Positions 53,040 to 59,425 of a stretch of DNA of 64,000 nucleotides are shown in pieces (within the stretch, counting starts at the first letter, position 1; the number at the start of each line of letters is the position of its first letter). The notes beneath the pieces are model-generated. The model did not search any database. It was not told the origin of the DNA and was given only the letters and a program-made list of their open reading frames with translations. The DNA lies in the IMG/VR virus record IMGVR_UViG_3300042878_000903, positions 45,969 through 109,968 of that record. One strand, given 5' to 3'. The position numbers were made by a program, and so were the translations under genes. The DNA comes from a virus.

Positions 53040-53255
53040 ATGAGGATACAGTACGTGTCTACTTACATTAAACTTTCTGAAGAGGGCCTTGTTCCTAAGC
53101 TTTTATGCCCACAGGATCAGGGCTCTCTTTTATGTAATGGAGACGGAGAGTCTCTTATATATCTATATTGCCTTGAATGTGATTATAAAAATACTATGGG
53201 CATATCCAAGTATGAAAATATAGTAGAATTAGTAGATGAACAAAAAAGAATTTAA
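53040..53255 (+). CDS. Small Cys-containing protein
   Basis: This 71-residue protein has an N-terminal YVSTYIKLSEEG, then LLCPQDQGSLLCNGDG and LYCLECDYKNTMG. These are two pairs of cysteines in a zinc-ribbon-like layout. AAAGGAAG precedes the ATG. It has an acidic tail. The function is unknown. Confidence 0.6.
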   Translation: MRIQYVSTYIKLSEEGLVPKLLCPQDQGSLLCNGDGESLIYLYCLECDYKNTMGISKYENIVELVDEQKRI

Positions 53256-53346
53256 TTTTGAGTATGACACAGTTTCCGAAACGGATGCTATGGGTAGAGA
53301 AATTTGGTGGTTAGATGCAGGAAGACCAGAAGACGGAAACAAATAA
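53236..53346 (+). CDS. 36-residue acidic protein
   Basis: The short frame MNKKEFNFEYDTVSETDAMG continues to REIWWLDAGRPEDGNK. It overlaps both neighbours by about 20-30 bases and has no strong ribosome-binding site, so it may be made by coupling. The lack of stops in such a compact array is the main support. Confidence 0.4.
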   Translation: MNKKEFNFEYDTVSETDAMGREIWWLDAGRPEDGNK

Positions 53347-53539
53347 TTTAGAAGATAACCTGCCTATGGTTAACTATATAATGCTACACAGAATTTATGA
53401 TTTACTAAGTCTTATTTCAAATAAAATAGTTGGATCGGAAGATACGCAAAAAATGGTATCTTATCACGAAGCAGGGTACTTACTTGGGCCAGTTCCATCA
53501 TTTTCACCAGCAGAAGATATAGATGATATCAAGAACTAA
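53315..53539 (+). CDS. Small hypothetical protein
   Basis: This 74-residue protein has an acidic N-terminal part (MQEDQKTETNNLEDNLPMVN), a central helix (YIMLHRIYDLLSLISNKIVG) and a Pro/Ser-containing tail. The start overlaps the previous frame. It lies immediately before the methyltransferase and overlaps it by 17 bases. The function is unknown. Confidence 0.5.
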   Translation: MQEDQKTETNNLEDNLPMVNYIMLHRIYDLLSLISNKIVGSEDTQKMVSYHEAGYLLGPVPSFSPAEDIDDIKN

Positions 53540-54152
53540 TGTCTGGGCCAATGACGAAGACTTTAAAAAATGTTTTAAAGAATTTATGGCTATAGGAAAT
53601 TTTGATAATTCTATAGAAGACCCAATTAATGAAAGGCTTTATGTTTTACAACAATTTGCAAAAAGACAGCAGAGGCTAAATTCTAACTTTGTCGAAATAG
53701 GTGTTTATGCTGGAATGTCTATGTATTTTATGGCAGATTATTGCAAAAAAATATTTGTAGGAATAGATTCATTTGAGGGTGTTTCGGAGCCAACCCCAGG
53801 AATAGATACTAATTATTTTGTTAAGGGTTCTCTATCCTGTGATATTTCAAATGCAAAAAATTATTTAAATAAGTTTAACAATGTTGACTTACTTAAAGGT
53901 TGGGTTCCCGATGTTTTTAGTTTACTCCCAGAACTAGAATACTCTTTGGTACACATTGACGTTGACCTTTACGCCCCTACAAAACAATCTATAGAATATT
54001 TTTGGGACAGATTGCTGCCCGACGGGGTTCTAATTTGTGACGATTTTGGCTCAAGCAAAACCGTTGGGGCAAAAAAAGCAATGGTAGATTTTTTTGGAAG
54101 AGAAAACATAATTGAATTTAGTACGCAGCAGGCTTTTGTAATTAAGCGTTGA
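53523..54152 (+). CDS. TylF-like class I methyltransferase
   Basis: This 209-residue protein has the S-adenosylmethionine-binding glycine loop FVEIGVYAGMSMYF, then FVGIDSFEGVSEPTPGID. The TylF/macrocin-O-methyltransferase signature HIDVDLYAPTKQSIEYF and GVLICDDFGSSKTVG follow. Such enzymes methylate sugars or other small substrates. A phage role could be glycan modification of the virion or host surface. The next genes are a leaderless small gene and a 2OG oxygenase. Confidence 0.78.
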   Translation: MISRTNVWANDEDFKKCFKEFMAIGNFDNSIEDPINERLYVLQQFAKRQQRLNSNFVEIGVYAGMSMYFMADYCKKIFVGIDSFEGVSEPTPGIDTNYFVKGSLSCDISNAKNYLNKFNNVDLLKGWVPDVFSLLPELEYSLVHIDVDLYAPTKQSIEYFWDRLLPDGVLICDDFGSSKTVGAKKAMVDFFGRENIIEFSTQQAFVIKR

Positions 54153-54222
54153 CTTAATTCTGATAATATATTATAATTAATATTCAGGTTGAGATTGTAA
54201 AATTTCCCTGATTGCATGAAGA

Positions 54223-54264
54223 TGCACAAACCCCTTACGGATCCGCCTCTGTAGGGGGTTTGCA
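54223..54264 (+). terminator. Terminator after methyltransferase
   Basis: The stem TGCA-CAAACCCC-TTAC / GTAGGGGGTTTGCA has a 12-base loop, 70 bases after the methyltransferase stop. It is immediately followed by the extended -10 of the next gene. Confidence 0.65.
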
Positions 54265-54273
54265 TGATATAAT
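54265..54273 (+). promoter_or_regulatory. Extended -10 promoter beside terminator
   Basis: TGA-TATAAT directly follows the terminator stem, ten bases before the ATG at 54284, with no ribosome-binding site. The transcript may be leaderless. Confidence 0.55.
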
Positions 54274-54283
54274 ATATATTACT

Positions 54284-54427
54284 ATGGTGCACCATTTTGC
54301 TAACTTTATGAGAAGTCCACAATTCACTCATCCTCAAGTATGTAAGGATGACTGTAAGCTTAAACACGGTAATAAAAATCATCAATCAAAATTTGAAAAA
54401 TTTTTAAAAAGAATAGTGGGTAAATAA
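54284..54427 (+). CDS. 47-residue basic protein
   Basis: The frame from MVHHFANFMRSPQFTHPQVC contains VCKDDCKLKHGNKNH, a possible C-x3-C plus His metal-binding patch, and ends in a basic helix (FEKFLKRIVGK). I start at 54284 because of the promoter spacing; the open frame extends to 54212 but would run through the terminator. Its stop overlaps the oxygenase start (TAATG). Confidence 0.5.
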   Translation: MVHHFANFMRSPQFTHPQVCKDDCKLKHGNKNHQSKFEKFLKRIVGK

Positions 54428-55275
54428 TGTTTTACGACAGAGAAGACTGTATAAAAGCTTCATTTTTCCCAGATGATTACGGCACACAAAGCGGAGTGTT
54501 TATATTTAAAGGATTTTATACAGACGAAGAGTGCAAGACTGTAGAAGACGAGTTAAAAGATTACGATCTGAAACAAAAATATAGAGATACTTTAATCAGC
54601 TGGTATTCTAATAAAATTAGCCCCCCACTTGCTTCCATACATCCACTTTGGGAAAAGGCAAGCGAGCTTTTGTATCCAGAGTATGTTATGCATCCTCAAG
54701 GCAACGTATTAATTATTACCCCAGAAATGAACGAGGGAATGTTTACACACTCTGATTCTCCTGGGAAAGGAGAATGTCACAGACTTTCCCAAGTAGACGT
54801 TTGGAAAACTTGTTGTGAATTAGATTTTGGCTTAGTTGCATATTTTGGAGATTTTGAAGGCGGAGAAATATTTTACGTAAACATAGACAAAGACGGAAAC
54901 AGATCTGAAGGAGTTCCCGCAGCAAATAATTTAAAAATAAAGCCAGAAAGAGGAGATCTAATAATTCACGGGGCATTTTCGCCACACGCTCACGGAGTTA
55001 ATCCAGTCACATCTGGTAGAAGATATGCTTTCTCAAACTTTGTGTTAAAGGCAGAAGATAATCCTGGATCTTTTTATAACTACAAGACTCCAGAGTACTA
55101 TGAGCAAATTAAAGATAAAGATAATCTTACGCTAGAAGAATTTACTGCCATATGGATGAAACCACTAAAAGAAAATCCTCAGTTTAGCAGAGATAGAATT
55201 CAAAAGTATCAGGCTTCTGGTCTAGAGGGTATAGAGCTATCTGATGCATATATGGGTGAATTTAAAGAACATTAA
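54427..55275 (+). CDS. 2OG-Fe(II) oxygenase (6)
   Basis: This 282-residue enzyme shows H108-x-D110 (FTHSDSPG), H189 (HAHGVN) and R198, with FGDFEGGEIFYVNID between. It is longer than the clustered oxygenases and lies far from them on the other strand, so it may act on a different substrate. The ATG overlaps the stop of the small gene before it. It probably hydroxylates a protein, nucleic acid or small molecule. Confidence 0.8.
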   Translation: MFYDREDCIKASFFPDDYGTQSGVFIFKGFYTDEECKTVEDELKDYDLKQKYRDTLISWYSNKISPPLASIHPLWEKASELLYPEYVMHPQGNVLIITPEMNEGMFTHSDSPGKGECHRLSQVDVWKTCCELDFGLVAYFGDFEGGEIFYVNIDKDGNRSEGVPAANNLKIKPERGDLIIHGAFSPHAHGVNPVTSGRRYAFSNFVLKAEDNPGSFYNYKTPEYYEQIKDKDNLTLEEFTAIWMKPLKENPQFSRDRIQKYQASGLEGIELSDAYMGEFKEH

Positions 55276-55340
55276 ATACCATATAGTGCGAAAAAAAGTG
55301 CGTCGGCGAGAAGAACACATTTTAGTCAACTGTAATATAT

Positions 55341-55356
55341 TGTTTCATGTGAAACA
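55341..55356. promoter_or_regulatory. parS-like ParB-binding site
   Basis: TGTTTCATGTGAAACA has the seven-base arms of the chromosomal parS consensus (TGTTTCACGTGAAACA), differing only at the central base pair step (TG for CG). It lies in a noncoding region. No parB gene is in this window, so binding by host ParB is the inference. Confidence 0.6.
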
Positions 55357-55398
55357 TATTATCTAAACTACAGCAACTTCCTAGAATACCCCATATAA

Positions 55399-55432
55399 AG
55401 CCTCTACAGGCTCTCTAAGCCTTTACTAGGCT
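55399..55432. repeat. Two tandem small hairpins
   Basis: AGCCT-ctac-AGGCT and AGCCT-ttact-AGGCT occur as neighbours five bases apart. They may be a structured RNA element or protein-binding sites. Confidence 0.45.
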
Positions 55433-55572
55433 ATTTGCCTATGTCAGGACGGGGAGGGCCAAAATAACCCTTTACGTGAATATTCTACAATTTCCCAGAA
55501 GCAAGTAGGACGAGATATAGACTCATAAGCGACAAGGATAATCTAATTAGGAATATATATACCTTAGATCTA

Positions 55573-55710
55573 TTATAAGTCATCTTCGTCATCTATATCA
55601 AAGATATCTTTTATCCCGCCCATTTTTCTAATTTGATCAGCTATGAATATGCTTGCAGAAAAGAATATCAATGTAGGTATCATCCACCTTTTAAAATATT
55701 TTCTAATCAT
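55573..55710 (-). CDS. 45-residue membrane protein, leaderless
   Basis: This short protein has a basic N terminus (MIRKYFKRW), one hydrophobic segment (MIPTLIFFSASIFIA) and a strongly acidic C terminus (DIFDIDDEDDL). By the positive-inside rule the basic end is cytoplasmic. The ATG at 55710 lies six bases after a TATAAT with a TTGACT -35 and has no ribosome-binding site. The function is unknown; it may be an early host-takeover or holin-like protein. Confidence 0.5.
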   Translation of the reverse strand: MIRKYFKRWMIPTLIFFSASIFIADQIRKMGGIKDIFDIDDEDDL

Positions 55711-55716
55711 AGATTA

Positions 55717-55744
55717 ATTATACTATACATAATATTCTAGTCAA
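55717..55744 (-). promoter_or_regulatory. Promoter for leaderless membrane-protein gene
   Basis: TTGACT, a 16-base spacer and TATAAT are followed by TAATCT and the ATG. The promoter lies within the last codons of the SGNH-like gene. Confidence 0.65.
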
Positions 55745-56402
55745 CTGCAATAATACTAAGTCTATCTGAAAACAATTTCCAAATCTTTTCCATATGCTCA
55801 GGCTTTAATCCATCTACTGGATGTGGAGCATCTGTATGTGTCATAGATGGAGTTAACTCAGGAACTCCTAATGAATCTAATATATCTTGTTGAGTAATAA
55901 TTATCTCAAATCCAGCTTCACTTGAATACTTGTGTAATGCAGCCAAGAACTCTCTATTCTGATCTATCCTCTGCTCATGTGTGTAATATGGACTAATACC
56001 TTCATGCTTTAAAAGCATCTCAGTAAACTGAGGCAATGGCTCTATTACAACTACTTTAGAATTAGGGAAATTGTCCTTTATGTTCTGAATGAACGATTTT
56101 ACCGTATTGTCCGCATTTTTATATTTAGGTAAAAATGTTCTAGTATCAACATATCCCATCCATAAGGCCAATATGCCATCATCTTTAATGATTGAGAATG
56201 GCTGTGGCATATGATTAACAGTTCTAGCAATTTCTACTCCAGAAGACATTTCATCTTCTTCCCGCATTTGCTCAACACTAAATCCATGCATTTTTTTAGC
56301 AGCTTTAGGCCAAGGAATAAATGTCACATCGTGCTTTTCTGGATAGTAATGCTCTATTGCCCTAGATAGATGACAATCACTAATCATATAAACATTTTTC
56401 AT
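55737..56402 (-). CDS. SGNH/GDSL-hydrolase-like protein
   Basis: This 221-residue protein has a block-I-like YMISDCHLSR near the start, a block-III-like ALWMGYVDTR, and a closing DAPHPVDG with the D-x2-H of SGNH hydrolases. The usual catalytic Ser position reads Cys or is shifted (SDCHL), so activity is uncertain. It may deacylate or act on glycans. It begins one base after the upstream stop (TAATATG). Confidence 0.45.
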   Translation of the reverse strand: MKNVYMISDCHLSRAIEHYYPEKHDVTFIPWPKAAKKMHGFSVEQMREEDEMSSGVEIARTVNHMPQPFSIIKDDGILALWMGYVDTRTFLPKYKNADNTVKSFIQNIKDNFPNSKVVVIEPLPQFTEMLLKHEGISPYYTHEQRIDQNREFLAALHKYSSEAGFEIIITQQDILDSLGVPELTPSMTHTDAPHPVDGLKPEHMEKIWKLFSDRLSIIAVD

Positions 56403-56403
56403 A

Positions 56404-56955
56404 TTATATAAATTCCCGTCCTGCCGCAGCATATTGTCTTGTAAGAAAATCCTTTAATATATCATTACTCATAAAAATAATAGAAAATTTGGCTTGTAAA
56501 TTTTCAACAGAATGGTCTTTGCCTTTTTTAAACCATACAACATCTCCAGCGTTTAATATAATTTTTGTTTCAAACTGTATTGAATCTGTTGGATTATCAT
56601 AAAAAGTCCATTCTGATTTTCCCATGCATTGCCAATGTATTACATCGGATTCATCTGAATGTTTAGTTGTTCCCTCCCCATCAATCCGTCCCTCTATAAT
56701 TAAAGGTGTAGTTTTTACGCCATAGGTATTTGAGCATTCATTTATAAAATTACTTACATTTTCGTTTTCAAGAAAATATTCAGGCAACTTTTTCATTGAA
56801 GCCAGAGATTTACCATCATCACTATTATTTACATCGGGCCTCCAGCTAAATGCTTTATCAAATAAAGATGCATCTGGTGGAGTAGCATAATTTCTAAATA
56901 CTACGTAGTTATTTGTGTCAAGGATTGTACGTGCTTCTTTAGAATTTATTTTCAT
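56404..56955 (-). CDS. JmjC/cupin-like putative 2OG oxygenase
   Basis: This 183-residue protein has H99-x-D101 (TKHSDES) and a distal H148 (KKGKDHSV) on a cupin-like framework (DVIHWQCMGKSEWTFYD ... LNAGDVVWF). This is the iron-binding layout of JmjC-type oxygenases. It belongs to another branch than the prolyl-hydroxylase-like set. It is transcribed from a leaderless-type promoter, with the SGNH-like gene after it. Confidence 0.6.
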   Translation of the reverse strand: MKINSKEARTILDTNNYVVFRNYATPPDASLFDKAFSWRPDVNNSDDGKSLASMKKLPEYFLENENVSNFINECSNTYGVKTTPLIIEGRIDGEGTTKHSDESDVIHWQCMGKSEWTFYDNPTDSIQFETKIILNAGDVVWFKKGKDHSVENLQAKFSIIFMSNDILKDFLTRQYAAAGREFI

Positions 56956-56961
56956 TTATTA

Positions 56962-56970
56962 ATTATACCA
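56962..56970 (-). promoter_or_regulatory. Extended -10 for leaderless cupin-like gene
   Basis: TGG-TATAAT is followed by TAATAA and the ATG at 56955. It is the same arrangement as at 33392 and 36393. Confidence 0.6.
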
Positions 56971-57158
56971 GTATATATTTTAGTTGACTGCTATTTAAGA
57001 TTTATCAAAATGTTAATAAATTTTTAATTTGTATGATACACGTATTTCAGATGTCCGTTTTGTCTATATAGTCCGCACATATATAAATGACCTTGAGCGT
57101 GAGTGTGGTGTAACTCACAAAAATAGTTTGTGAATACTAGCGAGTAACCCCCCTAAAT

Positions 57159-57179
57159 GTCAGACCCCCCTGCTAGGAT
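57159..57179 (+). promoter_or_regulatory. GTCRG-N10-TANNNT promoter (copy 1)
   Basis: GTCAG, ten bases ending in TGC, then TAGGAT; a TATAGT also starts at 57180. It lies 48 bases before the first right-arm gene, which has AAAGG. Confidence 0.55.
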
Positions 57180-57226
57180 TATAGTATAAAGAAAGTAAGA
57201 AAGTCTTACTAAGAAAGGTAGTTAAA

Positions 57227-57409
57227 ATGACTACACTAATCCGAGAGATTACTCTCTCTAATGTCCGAGCCGATGAGGCTAATCTAATTGTCTGCGCTTT
57301 CTGCTCAGACTACGCAAGCGAAATGTTTTGCGGTAAATGTAAAGAATACAAGGGCTTAATGACCCTTGGTGAGTGGTTATCTTACACTCAGGAAAGTTGG
57401 GTGATGTAA
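57227..57409 (+). CDS. 60-residue zinc-ribbon protein
   Basis: CAFCSDYASEMFCGKCKEYK holds two CxxC knuckles, forming a compact zinc-binding site in the middle of the protein. An N-terminal helix-strand (LIREITLSNVRADEANLIV) and a C-terminal helix flank it. AGAAAGG precedes the ATG. It is first in its operon. The function is unknown. Confidence 0.6.
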   Translation: MTTLIREITLSNVRADEANLIVCAFCSDYASEMFCGKCKEYKGLMTLGEWLSYTQESWVM

Positions 57410-57558
57410 TGTTATCCGAAAAAACTTTTAATAAAATTGTTTGGGAATACCAAAATGGTGGCGTGGTTTCTAATCACCCCGAATTAACTACCTATGAGCG
57501 TAAGGTATTGCTACGCTACTTAATCTCTCTCCCTACTGTGACTAAGGTCACAGAATAG
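57409..57558 (+). CDS. 49-residue hypothetical protein
   Basis: The start at 57409 overlaps the previous stop (TAATG). It is helical (KTFNKIVWEYQNGG and TYERKVLLRYLISL). The last codons contain the palindrome CTGTGAC-taag-GTCACAG, which may serve as a terminator or operator. No known family. Confidence 0.5.
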   Translation: MLSEKTFNKIVWEYQNGGVVSNHPELTTYERKVLLRYLISLPTVTKVTE

Positions 57559-57581
57559 GCGACAGCGTGTCGCTTGATAAT

Positions 57582-57602
57582 GTCGGTTGCTAATGATAGT
57601 CT
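57582..57602 (+). promoter_or_regulatory. GTCRG-N10-TANNNT promoter (copy 2)
   Basis: GTCGG, ten bases ending TGA, then TAGTCT. It lies 37 bases before the ATG at 57640, with GAAAGAAGG between. Confidence 0.5.
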
Positions 57603-57639
57603 TACCTTAATAAACAAACTAACGAAAGAAGGACAGAAA

Positions 57640-57732
57640 ATGGATAAACTAAACGAGGCACTAGAGGCCTTACAACAAGCAAACAAAGTGTTTGCTGAAA
57701 TGTTCGACATAGACGAGAGCGAGGCTAACTAA
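57640..57732 (+). CDS. 30-residue helical protein
   Basis: The frame MDKLNEALEALQQANKVFAE then MFDIDESEAN is a single amphipathic acidic helix. It has GAAAGAAGGA before the ATG and couples to the next gene by TAATG. It is very short but begins an unbroken chain of coupled genes. It may be a peptide effector or only a translational leader. Confidence 0.45.
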   Translation: MDKLNEALEALQQANKVFAEMFDIDESEAN

Positions 57733-57845
57733 TGTTATTTTTTGATTGGGTAGAGGATTATCCTCACATTGTTTTGCCTATCGTGTTAGGCACGATAACT
57801 ATAATTGCTATTGTCGGTGCTATTGTTAATGGAGGTAATAACTAA
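57732..57845 (+). CDS. 37-residue membrane peptide
   Basis: An N-terminal aromatic/acidic piece (FFDWVEDYP) leads into one membrane segment (IVLPIVLGTITIIAIVGAIV) ending in Asn-Gly. It is coupled by TAATG to both neighbours. The function is unknown; it may act on the host membrane. Confidence 0.45.
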   Translation: MLFFDWVEDYPHIVLPIVLGTITIIAIVGAIVNGGNN

Positions 57846-58006
57846 TGAAACTAACCTACTCAATTTGGCAAGGCTCTTTACAGAAGGGCACACTAACCGC
57901 TAAGAGCATTAAAGAAATTATCGCTCTAGTTAATGAATTAAACGAGGCAAACCCTCCGTTAAAATTCGAATACCTAATACACAAGATAGAGCAGGTGAAT
58001 AACTAA
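57845..58006 (+). CDS. 53-residue hypothetical protein
   Basis: The frame KLTYSIWQGSLQKGTLTA continues as a helix (KSIKEIIALVNELNEAN) and PLKFEYLIHKIEQ. It lies in a chain of TAATG-coupled genes, which supports translation. No known family. Confidence 0.5.
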   Translation: MKLTYSIWQGSLQKGTLTAKSIKEIIALVNELNEANPPLKFEYLIHKIEQVNN

Positions 58007-58179
58007 TGATGACTAAATGGGATACTATCCAAGCGGATATAGCAGACGCTTATGTCTATCTAGATGAAGAAGAGGCGTTAGATAAGATTAACGCTGAGGC
58101 GATTAGCGATAGCGATATCGTTAGCCTTGATGAAATAATCGAGAAAGAATTAACATTAGATTGGGAGGCATACGAATAA
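58006..58179 (+). CDS. 57-residue acidic protein
   Basis: The protein is strongly acidic (DIADAYVYLDEEEALDKI and SLDEIIEKELTLDW), like small DNA-mimic or inhibitor proteins, but this is only a resemblance in charge. It starts ATGATG and is coupled to both neighbours. Confidence 0.5.
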   Translation: MMTKWDTIQADIADAYVYLDEEEALDKINAEAISDSDIVSLDEIIEKELTLDWEAYE

Positions 58180-58331
58180 TGAACTTAGAATTGTTATTAG
58201 ATAGCGAATACTTTTCTCTATACATTAACGGGCTATGGCCTAATGGTGTCGGTATAGATATCCCGACATGGCTACTAGTTGGCTCTATTGGTTTTATTTA
58301 TTCTATCGCATTACTTAGGAGAGATAAATAA
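58179..58331 (+). CDS. 50-residue membrane protein
   Basis: A short N-terminal helix (LELLLDSEYF) precedes IDIPTWLLVGSIGFIYSIAL, a membrane segment, and a basic end (LRRDK). It would insert with the C terminus inside. It is coupled by TAATG to the upstream gene. The function is unknown. Confidence 0.45.
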   Translation: MNLELLLDSEYFSLYINGLWPNGVGIDIPTWLLVGSIGFIYSIALLRRDK

Positions 58332-58430
58332 ATGGCTAACCCTAGCGGATTTTATACCTGCCCTAATTGTGGCAGGTTAAATGCGGGCGCATATACTAAA
58401 TGCGTATGTGAGCAAACTCACAAAGAATAG
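58332..58430 (+). CDS. 32-residue zinc-ribbon peptide
   Basis: The frame ANPSGFYTCPNCGRLNAG followed by KCVCEQTHKE contains CPNC and CVC, a minimal zinc site. It is the last gene of its operon, after which the first modular intergenic region begins. It is very short and may bind RNA. Confidence 0.45.
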   Translation: MANPSGFYTCPNCGRLNAGAYTKCVCEQTHKE

Positions 58431-58646
58431 ACGGCGTGTCGGCTTGACAAAATCGAGCCGATCCCCCACATAGCTACGGGGTCGGGCGTGTCGTTAAGGG
58501 GGTGATATAAATCACCCTGGATTTTGTGGATAACTTTCGGGCGTGTCGTGGCGTGTCGGGCGTGTCGTCCACAGCCCTAATGTGATTAAGAACACATGAC
58601 TTGAGCGTCTCAAAATGTGGAATTACTGGCTAGTAAGTAGAGAATT
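58431..58646. other. Modular intergenic region 1 with GCGTGTCG repeats and DnaA box
   Basis: This noncoding stretch has five GCGTGTCG copies (from 58434, 58486, 58541, 58551 and 58560), a CCCC/GGGG hairpin (58463-58481), a GGGTGAT/ATCACCC palindrome (58500-58517) and one perfect DnaA box on the minus strand (58525-58533). Confidence 0.6.
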
Positions 58647-58667
58647 GTCGGTGGCTTCCGCTATAAT
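58647..58667 (+). promoter_or_regulatory. GTCRG-N10-TANNNT promoter (copy 3)
   Basis: GTCGG-N10-TATAAT lies 29 bases before the ATG at 58697, with GAAAGGAAG between. Confidence 0.65.
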
Positions 58668-58696
58668 TGCGGTATAACGAAAGGAAGTGGCTAACA

Positions 58697-58894
58697 ATGG
58701 CTAACTTATACACAATAGAAAACCTTTTACAAGGTAAGCAATATCGCTCTAATTCTCTTAATGGAGAAATTATTAGCGGTGAAAAAACCGACCATTGGTT
58801 TGGTAATGATAAAGAAGCGTATCGTGTTTTAATTCGCACACCGCATTCTTATAAAGACCACTATCGCATAATTGCGGTTAAGGTAGGTGAATAA
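58697..58894 (+). CDS. 65-residue hypothetical protein
   Basis: This protein is beta-rich and polar (ENLLQGKQYRSNSLNGEIIS, DHWFGNDKEAYRVLIRTPH), ending RIIAVKVGE. The start at 58697 follows GAAAGGAAG. It is first in its operon. No family is recognised. Confidence 0.55.
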   Translation: MANLYTIENLLQGKQYRSNSLNGEIISGEKTDHWFGNDKEAYRVLIRTPHSYKDHYRIIAVKVGE

Positions 58895-59017
58895 ATGGGA
58901 TATGTAGAAATCTTTAGAATAAATGATGAGGGTGCTGGCTGGGTAGATTTATCCGAAGCAACACCCGCAGAAATGTTAGATTTAGAAATCGGATTATTTC
59001 AGGAAGGTGCGCTCTAG
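58895..59017 (+). CDS. 40-residue acidic protein
   Basis: The frame GYVEIFRINDEGAGWVDLSE continues ATPAEMLDLEIGLFQEGAL. It starts right after the previous stop with a GGTGA before it. The function is unknown. Confidence 0.5.
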   Translation: MGYVEIFRINDEGAGWVDLSEATPAEMLDLEIGLFQEGAL

Positions 59018-59037
59018 GGCGTGTCTTTCCCGAAATT

Positions 59038-59058
59038 GTCGGTGGCTTAGGCTATAAT
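59038..59058 (+). promoter_or_regulatory. GTCRG-N10-TANNNT promoter (copy 4)
   Basis: GTCGG-N10-TATAAT is nearly identical over 15 bases to copy 3 (GTCGGTGGCTT). It lies 35 bases before the ATG at 59094. Confidence 0.65.
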
Positions 59059-59093
59059 TTAACCAATAACAAACTACGAAAGGAAAACTATAA

Positions 59094-59225
59094 ATGGGAA
59101 ATCTAGCAGAAATAATCGGGGTCGCTTGTGATGAGTGTGGCGGTGCTGGCTTCGTATTCTTTGGTGATGAAAAGAATTATGATGTTGAAAGTTGCGATTG
59201 CGTTAAAGAAACATGGGGTTTCTAA
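59094..59225 (+). CDS. 43-residue zinc-ribbon protein
   Basis: VACDECGGAGFVFFG and VESCDCVKETW hold C-x2-C and C-x-C pairs, like a half DnaJ-type zinc finger. GAAAGGAAAAC precedes the ATG. It is coupled by TAATG to the next gene. The function is unknown. Confidence 0.55.
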   Translation: MGNLAEIIGVACDECGGAGFVFFGDEKNYDVESCDCVKETWGF

Positions 59226-59425
59226 TGTATAGACTAGATACTTACTATGACGGACAATTAGAATACACACACAAATTCGCTGACGCTTTACAAGCGTTTG
59301 AGGCTTTCGCAAAATGTTATGATGTCGGATTTGCTAACGAATTCGCAACATATAATTTATCTTTGCCAACGGGCAAAATGTATACTAAAAACTTTAATCG
59401 GATTGGATTGGTGTCGCAGAAATGA
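59225..59425 (+). CDS. 66-residue hypothetical protein
   Basis: The frame YRLDTYYDGQLEYTHKFADA continues LQAFEAFAKCYDVGFANEF and ends in a polar tail. Its start overlaps the stop of the previous gene (TAATG), and its stop overlaps the next start (ATGATG). Similar small proteins occur in actinophages without known roles. Confidence 0.55.
   Translation: MYRLDTYYDGQLEYTHKFADALQAFEAFAKCYDVGFANEFATYNLSLPTGKMYTKNFNRIGLVSQK

Larger units (their letters stand above)
55276..55572. other. Noncoding stretch with parS-like site and tandem hairpins
   Basis: This 297-base space between convergent genes has no credible reading frame. It holds the parS-like site (55341-55356), two AGCCT/AGGCT hairpins (55399-55432), and AGTCAACTGTAAT, which recurs in variant form at 55739 and 56982. 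I see no tRNA fold. Confidence 0.5.

Noticed and set aside
54212-54283. N-terminal extension of the 47-residue protein
   Set aside because: It would run through the terminator stem and the -10 box; the ATG at 54284 fits the promoter.
53969-54385. 138-residue minus-strand frame over the methyltransferase end
   Set aside because: It lies opposite a recognised TylF-like methyltransferase and covers a terminator; no signals support it.
55276-55572. Possible tRNA or large structured RNA
   Set aside because: I could not find an acceptor stem, anticodon arm and T-loop in order; only small hairpins are visible.
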